The notes below the pieces were generated by a model. That model was not told the DNA's origin. It ran no database searches and was given only the letters and a program-made list of their open reading frames with translations. Positions 36,487-46,057 of a stretch of 64,000 bases of DNA are shown one piece after another. Source of the DNA: Lachnospiraceae bacterium (lineage in GTDB: Bacteria > Bacillota > Clostridia > Lachnospirales > Lachnospiraceae); assembly GCA_014804615.1 (NCBI GenBank), contig JAAUZL010000008.1, forward strand, positions 190,255-254,254, given 5' to 3'. How positions within the stretch are numbered: position 1 is the first letter of the stretch; every line of letters starts with the position of its first letter. The position numbers and the translations under genes are program-made.

Positions 36487-36630
36487 TTACGGGAGAGCAA
36501 ATATACGCAGTACCGGTTCATGCTGATGCCTTTCCACAACCATCCCTTCTATCGTAATCTCTTCAAAGCCACATATATCATATGAGATGCTTTCGATTGA
36601 CTTAGCGATTTGTCTGAGTTCTGAATAATC
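36487..36630 (-). pseudogene. C-terminal gene fragment
   Basis: A start-less frame reads DYSELRQIAKSIESISYDIC, then GFEEITIEGMVVERHQHEPV and a stop. A stop codon closes it immediately upstream. It is the tail of an unidentified protein left next to the left att. Confidence 0.45.
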
Positions 36631-36649
36631 TCATACTAAATATCATTTT

Positions 36650-39600
36650 CTATTTGAAATAACCCATTTCATCGAGAAATCGAGATTTGGTCACACGAAT
36701 TTGTTTTTCTTGTGCTTTATTTTCGTTAATCCAAGATTTAAACTCATCAGCTGACCACTGATTCCTTAAAACAGTTAGATGAATTGCAGCGCATTGATCG
36801 AATTCATTTTTAGGATCGCTTATATTTGTTGCAATGGCCTCTGATAGGCCATCAACTTCCTGGATATGTAAGGAGGGTGAACAGATACTATAGAGGGCCC
36901 AAGAGAATGCACGTTTTAAACCAAGAGGCGTATCTGTATCTGTATTTACCCACAGCTTAATGAGTCTATTTAAAATATCTTCATCTAAACCTAATGGAAT
37001 AATATTTGTTTCCCCATAACCCGACCAAGCAATACACCAAGCAGCACAAAAACAAGATAGAACGTCATCGCTTTTAAGGAGCCGAAGAAGGGATGAGAAG
37101 ATATTGTGAAGATTGATTTCATTATTATATTCTAACCGAGCAAAACTATTCCACATCATCATTAAAGCACCAGTAATCTGATCTTCAAAGCAACTGCATT
37201 CATTCAATAGATGTTCAATTGTTGAAAGATTAAAATCACCCCGTTCCTCATGACATATCTCAATCCACGACTCACAAAATTCAAAAATATATATAGGGTT
37301 AAGCGTTTTAAAAAGATTAACTTCGATAAATTCTCGATAAGTGGATCCATATTTACTTTTTATTATAGTACTAAAAATATACAAATTTTCTATCAGAAGA
37401 TAATCTTTCTTTTCAATTCGGACTTGATGTTCTTCAAATACTCTCTTTCTCCATATCATTTGAGTAAAAGACTTTTCTAATTGCTCCTTGCTCATAGGCA
37501 CTTCACTCGCAATACAGTTTCCTAAATGCAGAATGGCAATATCTGCCAGTGTATCCTTTTTAGTCGGAGGGTTTGACTCGCAAGTGTTAATAAGATATTC
37601 GATAACCGGCTTTGTCCATCGACCAGAAAGAACAGCGGTCAGAGGAATGACCTCGAACCAATGATCATCTGACATGTGTCCTTTAATTATTGAAAGAAAA
37701 GAAGAGTTTTCTGGGTCGGAAACCCACGCTTCAGCAATGGCCTTTGCAGTAAGATACTCTTGAAAACTTAAGTGTGAAAACTCATAAGAAGGTTCAAGAT
37801 TACCACTTTCATTTTCTTCAAGCCCTAATTGAATTAGTAAGCTACTGCGCTCTTCTACTTGGTCAATAAATTTGTATGGGGATACCTGGGTATAACCTAA
37901 TATCTCAGGTAATGCTTTTCTAGCTTGGATAATATATTGTTGTAATTGGCTCCGAGTGACTTTCTGTTGACCTTGTACTGTCATTGAATAGGCTACAAAA
38001 GCCAGTTGAGGTTCTGTCTCGTCTAAGTCCAATCGTTCGTGGGCGGCGGCGTTCCAGGTAACCAGAAGAAGCTTAATCATCTCCTCATATAAACGGCACT
38101 TTTTGGTGGGGAGGTAACCCACCCAGCGTTTTACAAAAAGTAATGTAGTCAATAGCAGCGGATTTTCTGCCAAAGCAACAATTCGAGGATCACCGATAAT
38201 AATGTCGCAGACTTTTTTTGATTCTTCCGTTGTCTGACTAGACTTCCCCATAATTGCTTCATGCCATTTTAAGCTAAGATATCGTATTTGTGTTTCATCT
38301 AAACCTGCAATAGAGTACTGCTTACAGTAACTGGTTAATGTTCCAGCCACGGTACGGAAACCAGTCTCGCGGGAAGTAATAATCAAATGGACATTAGGAT
38401 AAGTTGCTACAAAGGTTCTTAATTGATTAACAAAACAAATTCGATATTTTTCAACTAATATCTCATCTAGGCCATCAATCAAAAGCAACATATGACCACC
38501 TTGCAATCGTTCTTCAATCAAAGAATTGAACGCTGGTGCATGAAATACAATTTCAGCTCGGTGAACAATAGTTCCAATTATATCTAAAATGCTTTTGGTT
38601 GCGTTATCACCTAAATCACGGCAACGGATATACACTGGGAACCAGTCATATGCAGGTAGTTTATCATTTACTTTTTTACGCCGTTTAGGATCAGCATATG
38701 CTAAAGCTATTCGACGGATCAATGTCGATTTACCACCGCCAGGCTTAGCTAGAATTGCTACTCGGGATGTCTTGGTCAAAACTTCTCGTATAGAAGCTGA
38801 CTGTATTGTAGATTCTTTATTTGACGCACCTGTATCATTATCCTGCTGCTTTAAAACTTCGTAATTGAATGACAATGGCACAAATATACTCTCCAGACTA
38901 ACTTTAATTGCACCAGCTTCCTTATCAGTTGGCATACCTTCAAACTGAATCTCTCCCAATTCAGTTTCTAAATACTTGAAGTATGCTTCTTTTGCTCCTT
39001 GCTTGTCTAAGCTAGCATCATGAATAGTAGATAAATAGGTAAGACCCGAAAAAGGATAGACTCTTTTATCTGCTTTTGCCAAAAGGGATTCAGCAATGCT
39101 ATTAAGTAGTTGATTCCCGTCGGCATGAACGAAAGTAAAATGAGTTGCACTTTGTTGTGGGCAAAGGGAGTAATATAAAACCCATATCCACCCATATTCA
39201 CATGCAATTAAATCTGCTTCTTCGCATAAAGATAGTGTCTCATCTTTTGGAAGTGTAACCGCACTAACGGCTCTACTCAATGAACAGAGCATATTGCCTT
39301 TGATTAGTTCACGTACAACATCTGTAGGTCCCAGTAAAACCAATTCATTACGCTCGTTCCTTTTTTTTCGTACAAGAGAGCGTTCGCGTTCCTGTTCCAG
39401 GGCAGTTGCCGTGAAGCCAGATTGAGATATAAAATATCCAGTAACACTACATCCTTCTTGCTCAAAATTACCACGTTCAACATCAAGAGTACCAACAAAT
39501 TTATTGATATCAGCACCCCCTACTTTTTCTTTTTGAGCTTTACTTTCTACAAGGGCGTAGCGGTTTTCTATGCGATGTTTCAACACCATATCTACTTCTC

Positions 39601-40264
39601 GTCCCGCTCGTTGAACATCAAAGACTGCTTCCCCAAAGCCAAGGGAATGAAGTACATTATGCACTAAATAATTAAATAAGTCCCCCTTCTTATTTCGATT
39701 TGTCTCTAAAAGAAGAATACTTCGAATAATTTCATCCTTTTCAACAGAAATGCTATCAATGCTTCCAGGAAAAGATGGGCGATTCTCATGTTTTCCATCA
39801 ACACTCTGTTTTGTACTATTGATTGCGTTGTTAGGAAAAGTTCCTTTCTTACGTGGATTTTTTGTATGTTCAATTGCGTTGAGTAGATCTTTTTCTGCAA
39901 TTTTTTCCTCACCAACGGAAAATAGGTCGATGTAGACTGTTGTATCATATAATGGGTCGGGGGATACATCTTCTATGCGAATAGGTAAAAATTTCTTAAT
40001 ATTACCTTTCAAATGAGCGTTAAAAGCTGTTTGGAACTCTTTCTTGCAATATTCAGATTCCCAAAATGCAGATGATAAAACTGCAATGTAGTTTTCTGAG
40101 CATTGGAGGAATTCGCTCATTCGTGAAATGAAATCGTCCCCCGGCGAGATATCCCAAGCTTGAAGATAGACGGTATATTTATTTTCTTCCAATGTTCCAG
40201 CAATCCATTTAGCCCAATCTTTGTCATTTTTATTGTAACTTACGAAAAAATCTTTTTTATCCAT
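36650..40264 (-). CDS. TIR + PD-(D/E)XK nuclease + NACHT NLR-like protein
   Basis: A 1204-residue protein. Residues 1-130 are a TIR domain (DFFVSYNKNDKDWAKWIAG; VLSSAFWESEYCKKEF with the putative catalytic Glu 76). Residues ~185-320 look like a Mrr/NERD-type restriction nuclease (GREVDMVLKHR with D225; ALVESKAQ with E240 and K242). Residues ~498-800 are a NACHT ATPase (Walker A AKPGGGKSTL, K512; Walker B MLLLIDGLDE, D597-E601; LIITSRETGFR). The remainder is a helical repeat sensor. Bacterial NACHT proteins defend against phages by ligand-triggered oligomerisation. Two separate effector domains on one NLR is unusual. It stands alone near the left end of the mobilizable element. Confidence 0.88.
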   Translation of the reverse strand: MDKKDFFVSYNKNDKDWAKWIAGTLEENKYTVYLQAWDISPGDDFISRMSEFLQCSENYIAVLSSAFWESEYCKKEFQTAFNAHLKGNIKKFLPIRIEDVSPDPLYDTTVYIDLFSVGEEKIAEKDLLNAIEHTKNPRKKGTFPNNAINSTKQSVDGKHENRPSFPGSIDSISVEKDEIIRSILLLETNRNKKGDLFNYLVHNVLHSLGFGEAVFDVQRAGREVDMVLKHRIENRYALVESKAQKEKVGGADINKFVGTLDVERGNFEQEGCSVTGYFISQSGFTATALEQERERSLVRKKRNERNELVLLGPTDVVRELIKGNMLCSLSRAVSAVTLPKDETLSLCEEADLIACEYGWIWVLYYSLCPQQSATHFTFVHADGNQLLNSIAESLLAKADKRVYPFSGLTYLSTIHDASLDKQGAKEAYFKYLETELGEIQFEGMPTDKEAGAIKVSLESIFVPLSFNYEVLKQQDNDTGASNKESTIQSASIREVLTKTSRVAILAKPGGGKSTLIRRIALAYADPKRRKKVNDKLPAYDWFPVYIRCRDLGDNATKSILDIIGTIVHRAEIVFHAPAFNSLIEERLQGGHMLLLIDGLDEILVEKYRICFVNQLRTFVATYPNVHLIITSRETGFRTVAGTLTSYCKQYSIAGLDETQIRYLSLKWHEAIMGKSSQTTEESKKVCDIIIGDPRIVALAENPLLLTTLLFVKRWVGYLPTKKCRLYEEMIKLLLVTWNAAAHERLDLDETEPQLAFVAYSMTVQGQQKVTRSQLQQYIIQARKALPEILGYTQVSPYKFIDQVEERSSLLIQLGLEENESGNLEPSYEFSHLSFQEYLTAKAIAEAWVSDPENSSFLSIIKGHMSDDHWFEVIPLTAVLSGRWTKPVIEYLINTCESNPPTKKDTLADIAILHLGNCIASEVPMSKEQLEKSFTQMIWRKRVFEEHQVRIEKKDYLLIENLYIFSTIIKSKYGSTYREFIEVNLFKTLNPIYIFEFCESWIEICHEERGDFNLSTIEHLLNECSCFEDQITGALMMMWNSFARLEYNNEINLHNIFSSLLRLLKSDDVLSCFCAAWCIAWSGYGETNIIPLGLDEDILNRLIKLWVNTDTDTPLGLKRAFSWALYSICSPSLHIQEVDGLSEAIATNISDPKNEFDQCAAIHLTVLRNQWSADEFKSWINENKAQEKQIRVTKSRFLDEMGYFK

Positions 40265-40545
40265 AGAGTATTACACCTTTTTTAATTTGAAGATTTGTAA
40301 CCACATTATACGTTCAATTTCTATGTTTATCAACAATTTTTTCCATAATATAAAAAAAATGGTTTTTTCACTGAATAGATTTTTGATTTGATAATAGATA
40401 TGGTTATAAGAATAGCTCTAATTCTTTTTCAGTAAGTTCGTGAAATGGTGTAGAGGTTCTTAAGAAATAATTTATCGATTTCCATACCAATCCTTCATAG
40501 AATTTAAGACAATTAATACAATTTCAAACTACAAGTTTTCCACAC

Positions 40546-40842
40546 TCATTTGTGCTCATTAACATACCCGCATTGTTCATCCCTTGCTACAGCTAATTCC
40601 TTATTATAATCCACCACCTGAGATATCGGAATCACCATATTTCCCAATTCCAAGAATGCTCTCATTTTAGGAGTTACTACCTCTTCGTCATCAAAAAACT
40701 TATTATCCTCCTCCATAAATATCTTTTCAATTTCCGGATTCATTTCATCAAAATCGTAATCATCATTATACAAATCCTGTCCTTTTGCAATCCCAATCCT
40801 ACTTGCCACATTTCCTGATATATCAATTATATAAGACACCAT
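40546..40842 (-). CDS. Orphan antitoxin-like protein with duplicated tail
   Basis: A 98-codon frame whose residues 15-40 (RIGIAKGQDLYNDDYDFDEM) nearly match the tail of the antitoxin at 35766. The N-terminal DNA-binding half is replaced by 14 unrelated residues and a new C-terminus follows. No toxin lies beside it and no ribosome site is clear. Probably a recombined remnant. Confidence 0.5.
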   Translation of the reverse strand: MVSYIIDISGNVASRIGIAKGQDLYNDDYDFDEMNPEIEKIFMEEDNKFFDDEEVVTPKMRAFLELGNMVIPISQVVDYNKELAVARDEQCGYVNEHK

Positions 40843-40986
40843 TCTTCGACAAAAAAGAAAACTCTTGTATCAAATTAAGGAAATGCCTGCATCTTACTCT
40901 ACTTCGACGCTGAATAAAGTAGATGCAAACATTTCACTGCATTTTAGAGATAGATATGCTTACTGATCCTGCTATAATATAATCAC

Positions 40987-41237
40987 CTACAACTTCGGTA
41001 TTAGCAGTTCTTTATCAGTTTCCGAAATTTTCATTGCTTCCATTGCCTGCTCTGCTGTCCATCCCATGATTTCCATAAGATTTTAATAGAATCAAACAAG
41101 GTCTTGATTCTTGTCTCTTCGGCTCTCTCATTAGCTCTTTTCTCTGCCAGCTTTTCAAACACTGTACTCATGTTTCCCGGTCTCTCTGTCTCTCTAAATA
41201 CTGACATCATTCGCAATTCATCATAACAATCCCACAT
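40987..41237 (-). pseudogene. Remnant of an Rpn/PD-(D/E)XK transposase-like protein
   Basis: The frame MSTVFEKLAEKRANERAEET continues RIKTLFDSIKIL, then shifts by one base near 41080 into EIMGWTAEQAMEAMKISETD and ends at 40987. This is the C-terminal tail typical of Rpn-family recombination-promoting nucleases. The catalytic N-terminus is absent. Confidence 0.6.
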
Positions 41238-41718
41238 GTGTCAACACTATATTATAAAGTTTCTTATCAAGCCTTATACCATTAGCCAGCATCATATCCA
41301 GACACATCTTTACATCTGATGACTGAATTAACCCTTTGTCATACGCAAGCATAAGAATACCTACAGTCCCAATATACCTGACATTCAACTGCTTCGCAAC
41401 ACTGCGACCCTTGTGCTCATCCATAAGCAACAAGTCTGCCTTCTGCTCATCATACATGATAAGTGCTTCGCTTTCTCCGGCATCTAACCCTGTAACTAAA
41501 CGCAACACATTCACAGATTTTACATTCTCCACAGAAATCATTTTCAGGAAATCCAACATTTTAACTGTCTTAGCTTCCTTTGAATATACCGGATTTTCCG
41601 TCAGTTCTCTGTAAACTGCTTTCGGGATCAGCACATTACCATATAATTTCTGCAGCAATTCCAGATGATTTGCTTTCAGCAGCGAGATAATAGGTGTTGT
41701 ATCAGATATTACAATCAT
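41221..41718 (-). CDS. DUF3368 PIN-like toxin
   Basis: A 165-residue PIN-fold protein: IVISDTTPIISLLKANHLEL, TGLDAGESEALIMYDE and LLLMDEHKGRSVAKQL carry the acidic residues. DUF3368 proteins pair with UPF0175 antitoxins; here the start overlaps the antitoxin stop by four bases (ATGA). Predicted RNase toxin. Confidence 0.9.
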   Translation of the reverse strand: MIVISDTTPIISLLKANHLELLQKLYGNVLIPKAVYRELTENPVYSKEAKTVKMLDFLKMISVENVKSVNVLRLVTGLDAGESEALIMYDEQKADLLLMDEHKGRSVAKQLNVRYIGTVGILMLAYDKGLIQSSDVKMCLDMMLANGIRLDKKLYNIVLTHVGLL

Positions 41719-41990
41719 GGCATCACTTCCTTTAAATGACGAACTATTTCCAATTCTTCATCCAATTCCTCGTCCGTCATCTCAATATAGGAAAGCCCAA
41801 GCTTTCCGTATAACGTAATCAAATCCATTTTAAAGATACCCAATATCTCAGCCGCTCTTCCGTGGGAAATGATCCCCCTCCGAATATACGGATATAATAT
41901 CATAGCATTTCTTTCAAGCTGATCTTCCTCACTACTTGGTTTTGCAAATGTTATCAGTTTTTCCGGCATCTCCAAGCTTACTATTGCCAT
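41715..41990 (-). CDS. UPF0175 family antitoxin
   Basis: A 91-residue protein with the UPF0175 pattern: LYPYIRRGIISHGRAAEILG followed by DLITLYGKLGLSYIEM. This is a predicted DNA-binding antitoxin. GGAGGTG lies before the ATG. Paired with the DUF3368 toxin downstream. Confidence 0.88.
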   Translation of the reverse strand: MAIVSLEMPEKLITFAKPSSEEDQLERNAMILYPYIRRGIISHGRAAEILGIFKMDLITLYGKLGLSYIEMTDEELDEELEIVRHLKEVMP

Positions 41991-42069
41991 AATATAATAA
42001 CACCTCCTATCGTCTTTTAAGTTAACTCAATCTTATCATTATTATTCTCTTTCTTCAACTGTTACTATA

Positions 42070-42507
42070 TCAATACACACTTTTCTCTTCCCGTTCCAGA
42101 ACATGCCTAAACTGCTCCAACTCCAATTCCGCTTTCCAGTTCCTCCTTTCTGCTGACCTCTCTTTATCAAATAGATAAGCCGCACCATCCAATATATCTA
42201 CAATCGTTACCACAAGTGCCAGAAAATCCCGTTTCAATTCCTGATAACCTTCTTCCGACAATGAGAAATCGCCCGACTGTATTTGTCCGGCGATTTCTTT
42301 CATAACTTCCTGCATTTCCTGTAAGGCATCCACTATTCGTTGTATATTTTCCCTCTTACCGACTACGGTAATATAGGAGTACACACAGCTTCTTGTAATA
42401 AAATCTTTCTTATAAATACCGCTTAATGCGGCTCTCTGTTCTATAATTGCCCTCGCCCATGCACTAGGACGAAAGGCTATCGTTGATTCCTTATGCTTTC
42501 CTGGCAT
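42070..42507 (-). CDS. MobC-like/ribbon-helix-helix protein
   Basis: A 145-residue protein starting MPGKHKESTIAFRPSAWARA, then IIEQRAALSGIYKKDFITRS, the RHH-like head seen in MobC and other relaxosome or ICE accessory proteins, with a helical C-terminus. GGAGGAAGATAGCA precedes the ATG at 42507. The start overlaps the integrase 3' end by 17 bases, implying co-expression with int. Confidence 0.65.
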   Translation of the reverse strand: MPGKHKESTIAFRPSAWARAIIEQRAALSGIYKKDFITRSCVYSYITVVGKRENIQRIVDALQEMQEVMKEIAGQIQSGDFSLSEEGYQELKRDFLALVVTIVDILDGAAYLFDKERSAERRNWKAELELEQFRHVLEREEKSVY

Positions 42508-43594
42508 TGCTATCTTCCTCCTCTTCAACTACTCCTTCTACAAGACAATTTAACTGCTCCGCAAGATTCCTCGATTGATCTGGGTATAGGTGAGAATATG
42601 TATCGAGTGTTGTCTGAATTTTTTCATGTCCAAGTCTCTCCGAGACAAGTTTAGGCTGCACCCCTAATTTTGAAATTAAAAGTGATGCATGGCTGTGCCT
42701 CAGATCATGCAATCTGATTTTTTTCACGCCAGATAATCCTGTTCCTCTAATCATTTCTTTCTCTAAATATGATTTTGTTATCATGAACAATCTGTCATTT
42801 GCCATCATGCCATACAGTTTGCTGACATACTCTTCTAATTCTGCCACCAGAAAATCTGGAAGAGTAATAATCCTTTTTCCCTTTACGGTTTTTGGTTCTG
42901 TAACCACATCCCTGCCATTGATTCTCTGACAGGATTTCGTGATTGATAAAGTCATTTTGTCCGCATCAAAATCAGCCAGCGTAAGAGCAAGCAGTTCTCC
43001 AAGGCGAATGCCCGTCCAATAAAGTGTCAGAAACGCATAATAAGAGACAGGCTTATCCTTTACAAACTCAATAAAAGTTTCAAATTCTTCCTGTGTCCAA
43101 AACCTCATTTCTTCTGCCTTTCCCTTTCCCATAGATCCCGCCTGTGTACATGGGTTTCTAGGCAAGTCATAATACCTTACAGCATAATTGAATATTGCGC
43201 TAAGCTGATTATTGATAGTTTTTAGGTAGGTTTGAGAATATCCCTGTTTCATAATGCTATTCTGCCACCGCCGTATATCTGCCGCTGTTATATCGGCAAT
43301 CTTTTTATTTCCAAAATATGGCAATACTTTAAGTTCTACAATATAATCCTTAGTTCGCACTGTATTTTCCCGCAAACGTTCTTTCATATCGTCCCTGTAA
43401 AGCTGCCAGAATGAAGCAAAATCCATATCCAAATTATGTGATTGCTGATTAATAAATTTATTTGCCCATTCAGTTGCCTCTTTCCTAGTTTTGAAATTAC
43501 GTTTATGCTTTTTAATATTCTTTCCCCTATAATCCTTATAATAGAATTGAATATCCCAAAGTCCTTTTTCATTTTTTGTAACAGTCATATTCAT
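42491..43594 (-). CDS. int: Tyrosine recombinase (integrase)
   Basis: A 367-residue phage/ICE-type integrase. The N-terminus is an AP2-like arm-binding domain (LWDIQFYYKDYRGKNIKKHK), then a SAM-like core-binding domain (65-165). The catalytic domain has Arg in YWTGIRLGEL, HDLRHSHASLL (HxxR), GHEKIQTTLDTYSHLY with the second His and the nucleophile Tyr. It presumably inserts the element at the 3' end of the guaA paralogue, using the TAGAACCA repeats as arm sites. The ATG at 43588 is better spaced from AGAAGGG than 43594. Confidence 0.95.
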   Translation of the reverse strand: MNMTVTKNEKGLWDIQFYYKDYRGKNIKKHKRNFKTRKEATEWANKFINQQSHNLDMDFASFWQLYRDDMKERLRENTVRTKDYIVELKVLPYFGNKKIADITAADIRRWQNSIMKQGYSQTYLKTINNQLSAIFNYAVRYYDLPRNPCTQAGSMGKGKAEEMRFWTQEEFETFIEFVKDKPVSYYAFLTLYWTGIRLGELLALTLADFDADKMTLSITKSCQRINGRDVVTEPKTVKGKRIITLPDFLVAELEEYVSKLYGMMANDRLFMITKSYLEKEMIRGTGLSGVKKIRLHDLRHSHASLLISKLGVQPKLVSERLGHEKIQTTLDTYSHLYPDQSRNLAEQLNCLVEGVVEEEEDSNARKA

Positions 43595-43613
43595 ACATCC
43601 CTTCTAAAATTTT

Positions 43614-43637
43614 CCCCAAGAGTTTTTTCTCTTGGGG
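43614..43637 (-). promoter_or_regulatory. Hairpin between HTH gene and int
   Basis: CCCCAAGAG (43614-43622) pairs with CTCTTGGGG (43629-43637) over a six-base loop, 20 bp upstream of the int ribosome site. It lacks a strong T tract. It could act as a weak terminator or limit integrase translation. Confidence 0.55.
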
Positions 43638-43649
43638 AGTAAAAATGAT

Positions 43650-43835
43650 TTATACCGTCATACCGTACAGTCGCTCTGCAAGAAATTTTTTAGGGACTTT
43701 GCCCGCTGTAACTATGTAACCCTGCATTGCCAATTCCTCATTCAATTGCTTGACAACTTTGTAGGCTTTTGCTCTGGACACGCCTAGAATCTCCATAACC
43801 TCCTGCGCTGTGTAATACAAACATGCCTGTGCCAT
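43650..43835 (-). CDS. Small HTH protein, excisionase-like
   Basis: A 61-residue protein with one helix-turn-helix (YTAQEVMEILGVSRAKAYKV) and a basic tail. This is the type that sits directly before integrases in Clostridial integrative elements. AGAAGGAGGATAAAAT precedes the ATG. Likely directionality factor or regulator of int. Confidence 0.8.
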   Translation of the reverse strand: MAQACLYYTAQEVMEILGVSRAKAYKVVKQLNEELAMQGYIVTAGKVPKKFLAERLYGMTV

Positions 43836-43849
43836 ATTTTATCCTCCTT

Positions 43850-45868
43850 CTACTCTTTGTGAAGTACCTTGCCACTGATAAAGGCTCTACGCACTTGATA
43901 AAGGTCATCCTCATCTATTTCCTTTTTGTCCAACCCGCATATCTTATCTATATCCGGAAGAATCTGTTCCACCATCAGATCATCTATCCGTTCCATCAAG
44001 ATTTCCATATACGGGTGCCCAATATTTATCTGAATCACTGGTTTGTACTCTACGATACAGCGCTTTTCCATCATCGGTTCTCCGTAATTGAATTTACCAT
44101 TCTTCTCATCACGAACTATGCACACAGGGTATTTAACGGCCGTTCTTCCCCAATAGCCATCTGATCGCCGTTGTTTGTAAATAATCTGCATTTTCTTCAG
44201 CAGCATTGGTAAATGATCTATCATCTCATCCGCTGAAACACATGAAACCGGGTACTCATTTAACACATCGCTTACAGCTATATACAATAGCCTCATCAGT
44301 CTCTCCTCCCTAACGATCACATATGGTTTCCCAACACTCAGATCATGCTGCACCTGCGAATTTCTTAAGAGAGATTTTTCATAATCCTCTATAAATAGGA
44401 TATCATCATCCTCTTGAAGCATAAAATAATCTTGCCGATATTTATACCCACTCTCTGCATATTTCATATTGTTTTGATAACGTGCGGTTCGTACCTTGCA
44501 GTCTCTCACCACATTGTACAAGGCTTTTTGAACAACCATCTGCTCGCCGCCTAATAGCGCGAATGTATTATCGCACAGAGATTCTATCGCTAACTCTGCT
44601 GCCTCATTGCATCTAACAATAAATTCATGCGTCAAATCGCTCTCACTAAAATACTTTTCTAGTAAGACATATGCCATTTCAACCATATATCTGTTTTCAT
44701 TGAGTCTTGTAGCATTTCCGATATCCCCGTATATCCTGTTTCCATTTCTCATTTCGCTAAGCTTGTCCATGATAAGCGTTTTGAAATCATTATCTTCCAT
44801 TTTAGTAATGAGCCATTTAATGTAACCAGCGCACACGGTTGTGACCCATAACGGGTTCTTCTGCAAAGTGCGCAATATCTCAGAATTTCTAGGCTCCTTT
44901 AAGAATCCATCAACGTTTAGATATAGGAGTCTCGCGTTTTGAGACTCTTGTGTCTGCATATACTCGCCTGTAATCAGTGCGCATGTATCAATTAGTTGCG
45001 CTTTTGGCTGTCCTCTCATCACGTCCGTTAGCCTCCCATTAAAAACACTCCTCAAGATATCGTCAATTTTGATCTGAGCACTGTTTTTTCGTTCTCGTAC
45101 AGACTCCTTTTTGACATCATCGAACAGGAATACGCTTCCAGAAGAATCACACAAACTTTTCAAGACATAATTTCTATTTGCGGTTGCACTTACAAAATTG
45201 CTGTTCAGCTCTTCATCCTCAAATAGATACGCGCTAACTACTTTCGCGAGGCTGGTCTTACCTGAGCCGCTATCACCTGCTAACCAAAGCGTAATTTTCA
45301 TAAATGCCGATTCACCAATCTTTTTAAAATATCCGTTTGTGATTGCCATGATATTTAATAAAAATAACGGATAAAACACCTTTGGATTGTGATTATATTC
45401 TCTAAACATTTCTTTAATCACCTCCTTAACTTCTTTTTGGCCCATAATCGTTTCCGGCGGAAGGAAATACCCCTCAACCCCTGAATAAATTTGAGGATCA
45501 AACCCTTTTTTGCAAATACTTCCGTTGGAAAATACAAAAACCCACTTATTATTTACCTGCTGCAGACCATTTCGATCAGTTTGGTACCGAATATCTTTCT
45601 CATCAAACTGCTTTCGCAGTATCTTCTCACGAAGCTGCGTGTACAGTTCATCCTCATCAATATCACCGAGAGCAATATTTCGTAAAAATCTCGTCCGTCG
45701 GATATTGTTTTCAGAAACCTGAAAGCTGAAGCATTCACCGGGCGCTTGCACGCTAATACCATATGCAACCGAATGCTTGTTTACCAGCACAATCTTGTTA
45801 ATTGACAAGAATATTCCATCCACCACTTTAATGCTATTTGCATTTTGTTTTTCTACTTGATTATTCAT
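43850..45868 (-). CDS. DUF927-like P-loop ATPase, probable replication helicase
   Basis: A 672-residue protein with Walker A LAGDSGSGKTSLAK (near residue 195-208), Walker B SVFLFDDVKK and a sensor-like ALITGEY. This is the arrangement of DUF927/phage-type helicases. The N-terminal third is beta-rich. It is followed 14 bp later by the HTH gene. Likely role: replication of the excised element. No primase motif seen. Confidence 0.7.
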   Translation of the reverse strand: MNNQVEKQNANSIKVVDGIFLSINKIVLVNKHSVAYGISVQAPGECFSFQVSENNIRRTRFLRNIALGDIDEDELYTQLREKILRKQFDEKDIRYQTDRNGLQQVNNKWVFVFSNGSICKKGFDPQIYSGVEGYFLPPETIMGQKEVKEVIKEMFREYNHNPKVFYPLFLLNIMAITNGYFKKIGESAFMKITLWLAGDSGSGKTSLAKVVSAYLFEDEELNSNFVSATANRNYVLKSLCDSSGSVFLFDDVKKESVRERKNSAQIKIDDILRSVFNGRLTDVMRGQPKAQLIDTCALITGEYMQTQESQNARLLYLNVDGFLKEPRNSEILRTLQKNPLWVTTVCAGYIKWLITKMEDNDFKTLIMDKLSEMRNGNRIYGDIGNATRLNENRYMVEMAYVLLEKYFSESDLTHEFIVRCNEAAELAIESLCDNTFALLGGEQMVVQKALYNVVRDCKVRTARYQNNMKYAESGYKYRQDYFMLQEDDDILFIEDYEKSLLRNSQVQHDLSVGKPYVIVREERLMRLLYIAVSDVLNEYPVSCVSADEMIDHLPMLLKKMQIIYKQRRSDGYWGRTAVKYPVCIVRDEKNGKFNYGEPMMEKRCIVEYKPVIQINIGHPYMEILMERIDDLMVEQILPDIDKICGLDKKEIDEDDLYQVRRAFISGKVLHKE

Positions 45869-46017
45869 AGAAATTTCCTCCTCGCATAATATTTGGGGGA
45901 CATGTCCTGGTTATAATCCTACCAATTTCAAAAACAAACTTATATACTAAATCCTTCCGCGAATCAAAGAATTATTAACATAAAATGCCACATTTTTTGC
46001 TTTTTGCGTAAAAAATA

Positions 46018-46040
46018 GGGGAAGCGTTGTGCGCCTCCCC
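46018..46040 (-). terminator. Terminator of 475-aa gene
   Basis: GGGGAAGCG (46018-46026) pairs with CGCCTCCCC (46032-46040), one G-U, loop five. The minus strand continues TATTTTTT. Confidence 0.9.
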
Positions 46041-46057
46041 TTCCATTTAGAAATACA

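Larger units (their letters stand above)
36018..36649. other. Cassette 2/IME junction region
   Basis: About 630 bp without an intact gene. It contains TGGGTAC (36161-36167), a terminator hairpin (36209-36241), the att core (36268-36280), three TAGAACCA repeats (36381-36419) and a gene fragment (36487-36630). Confidence 0.7.
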
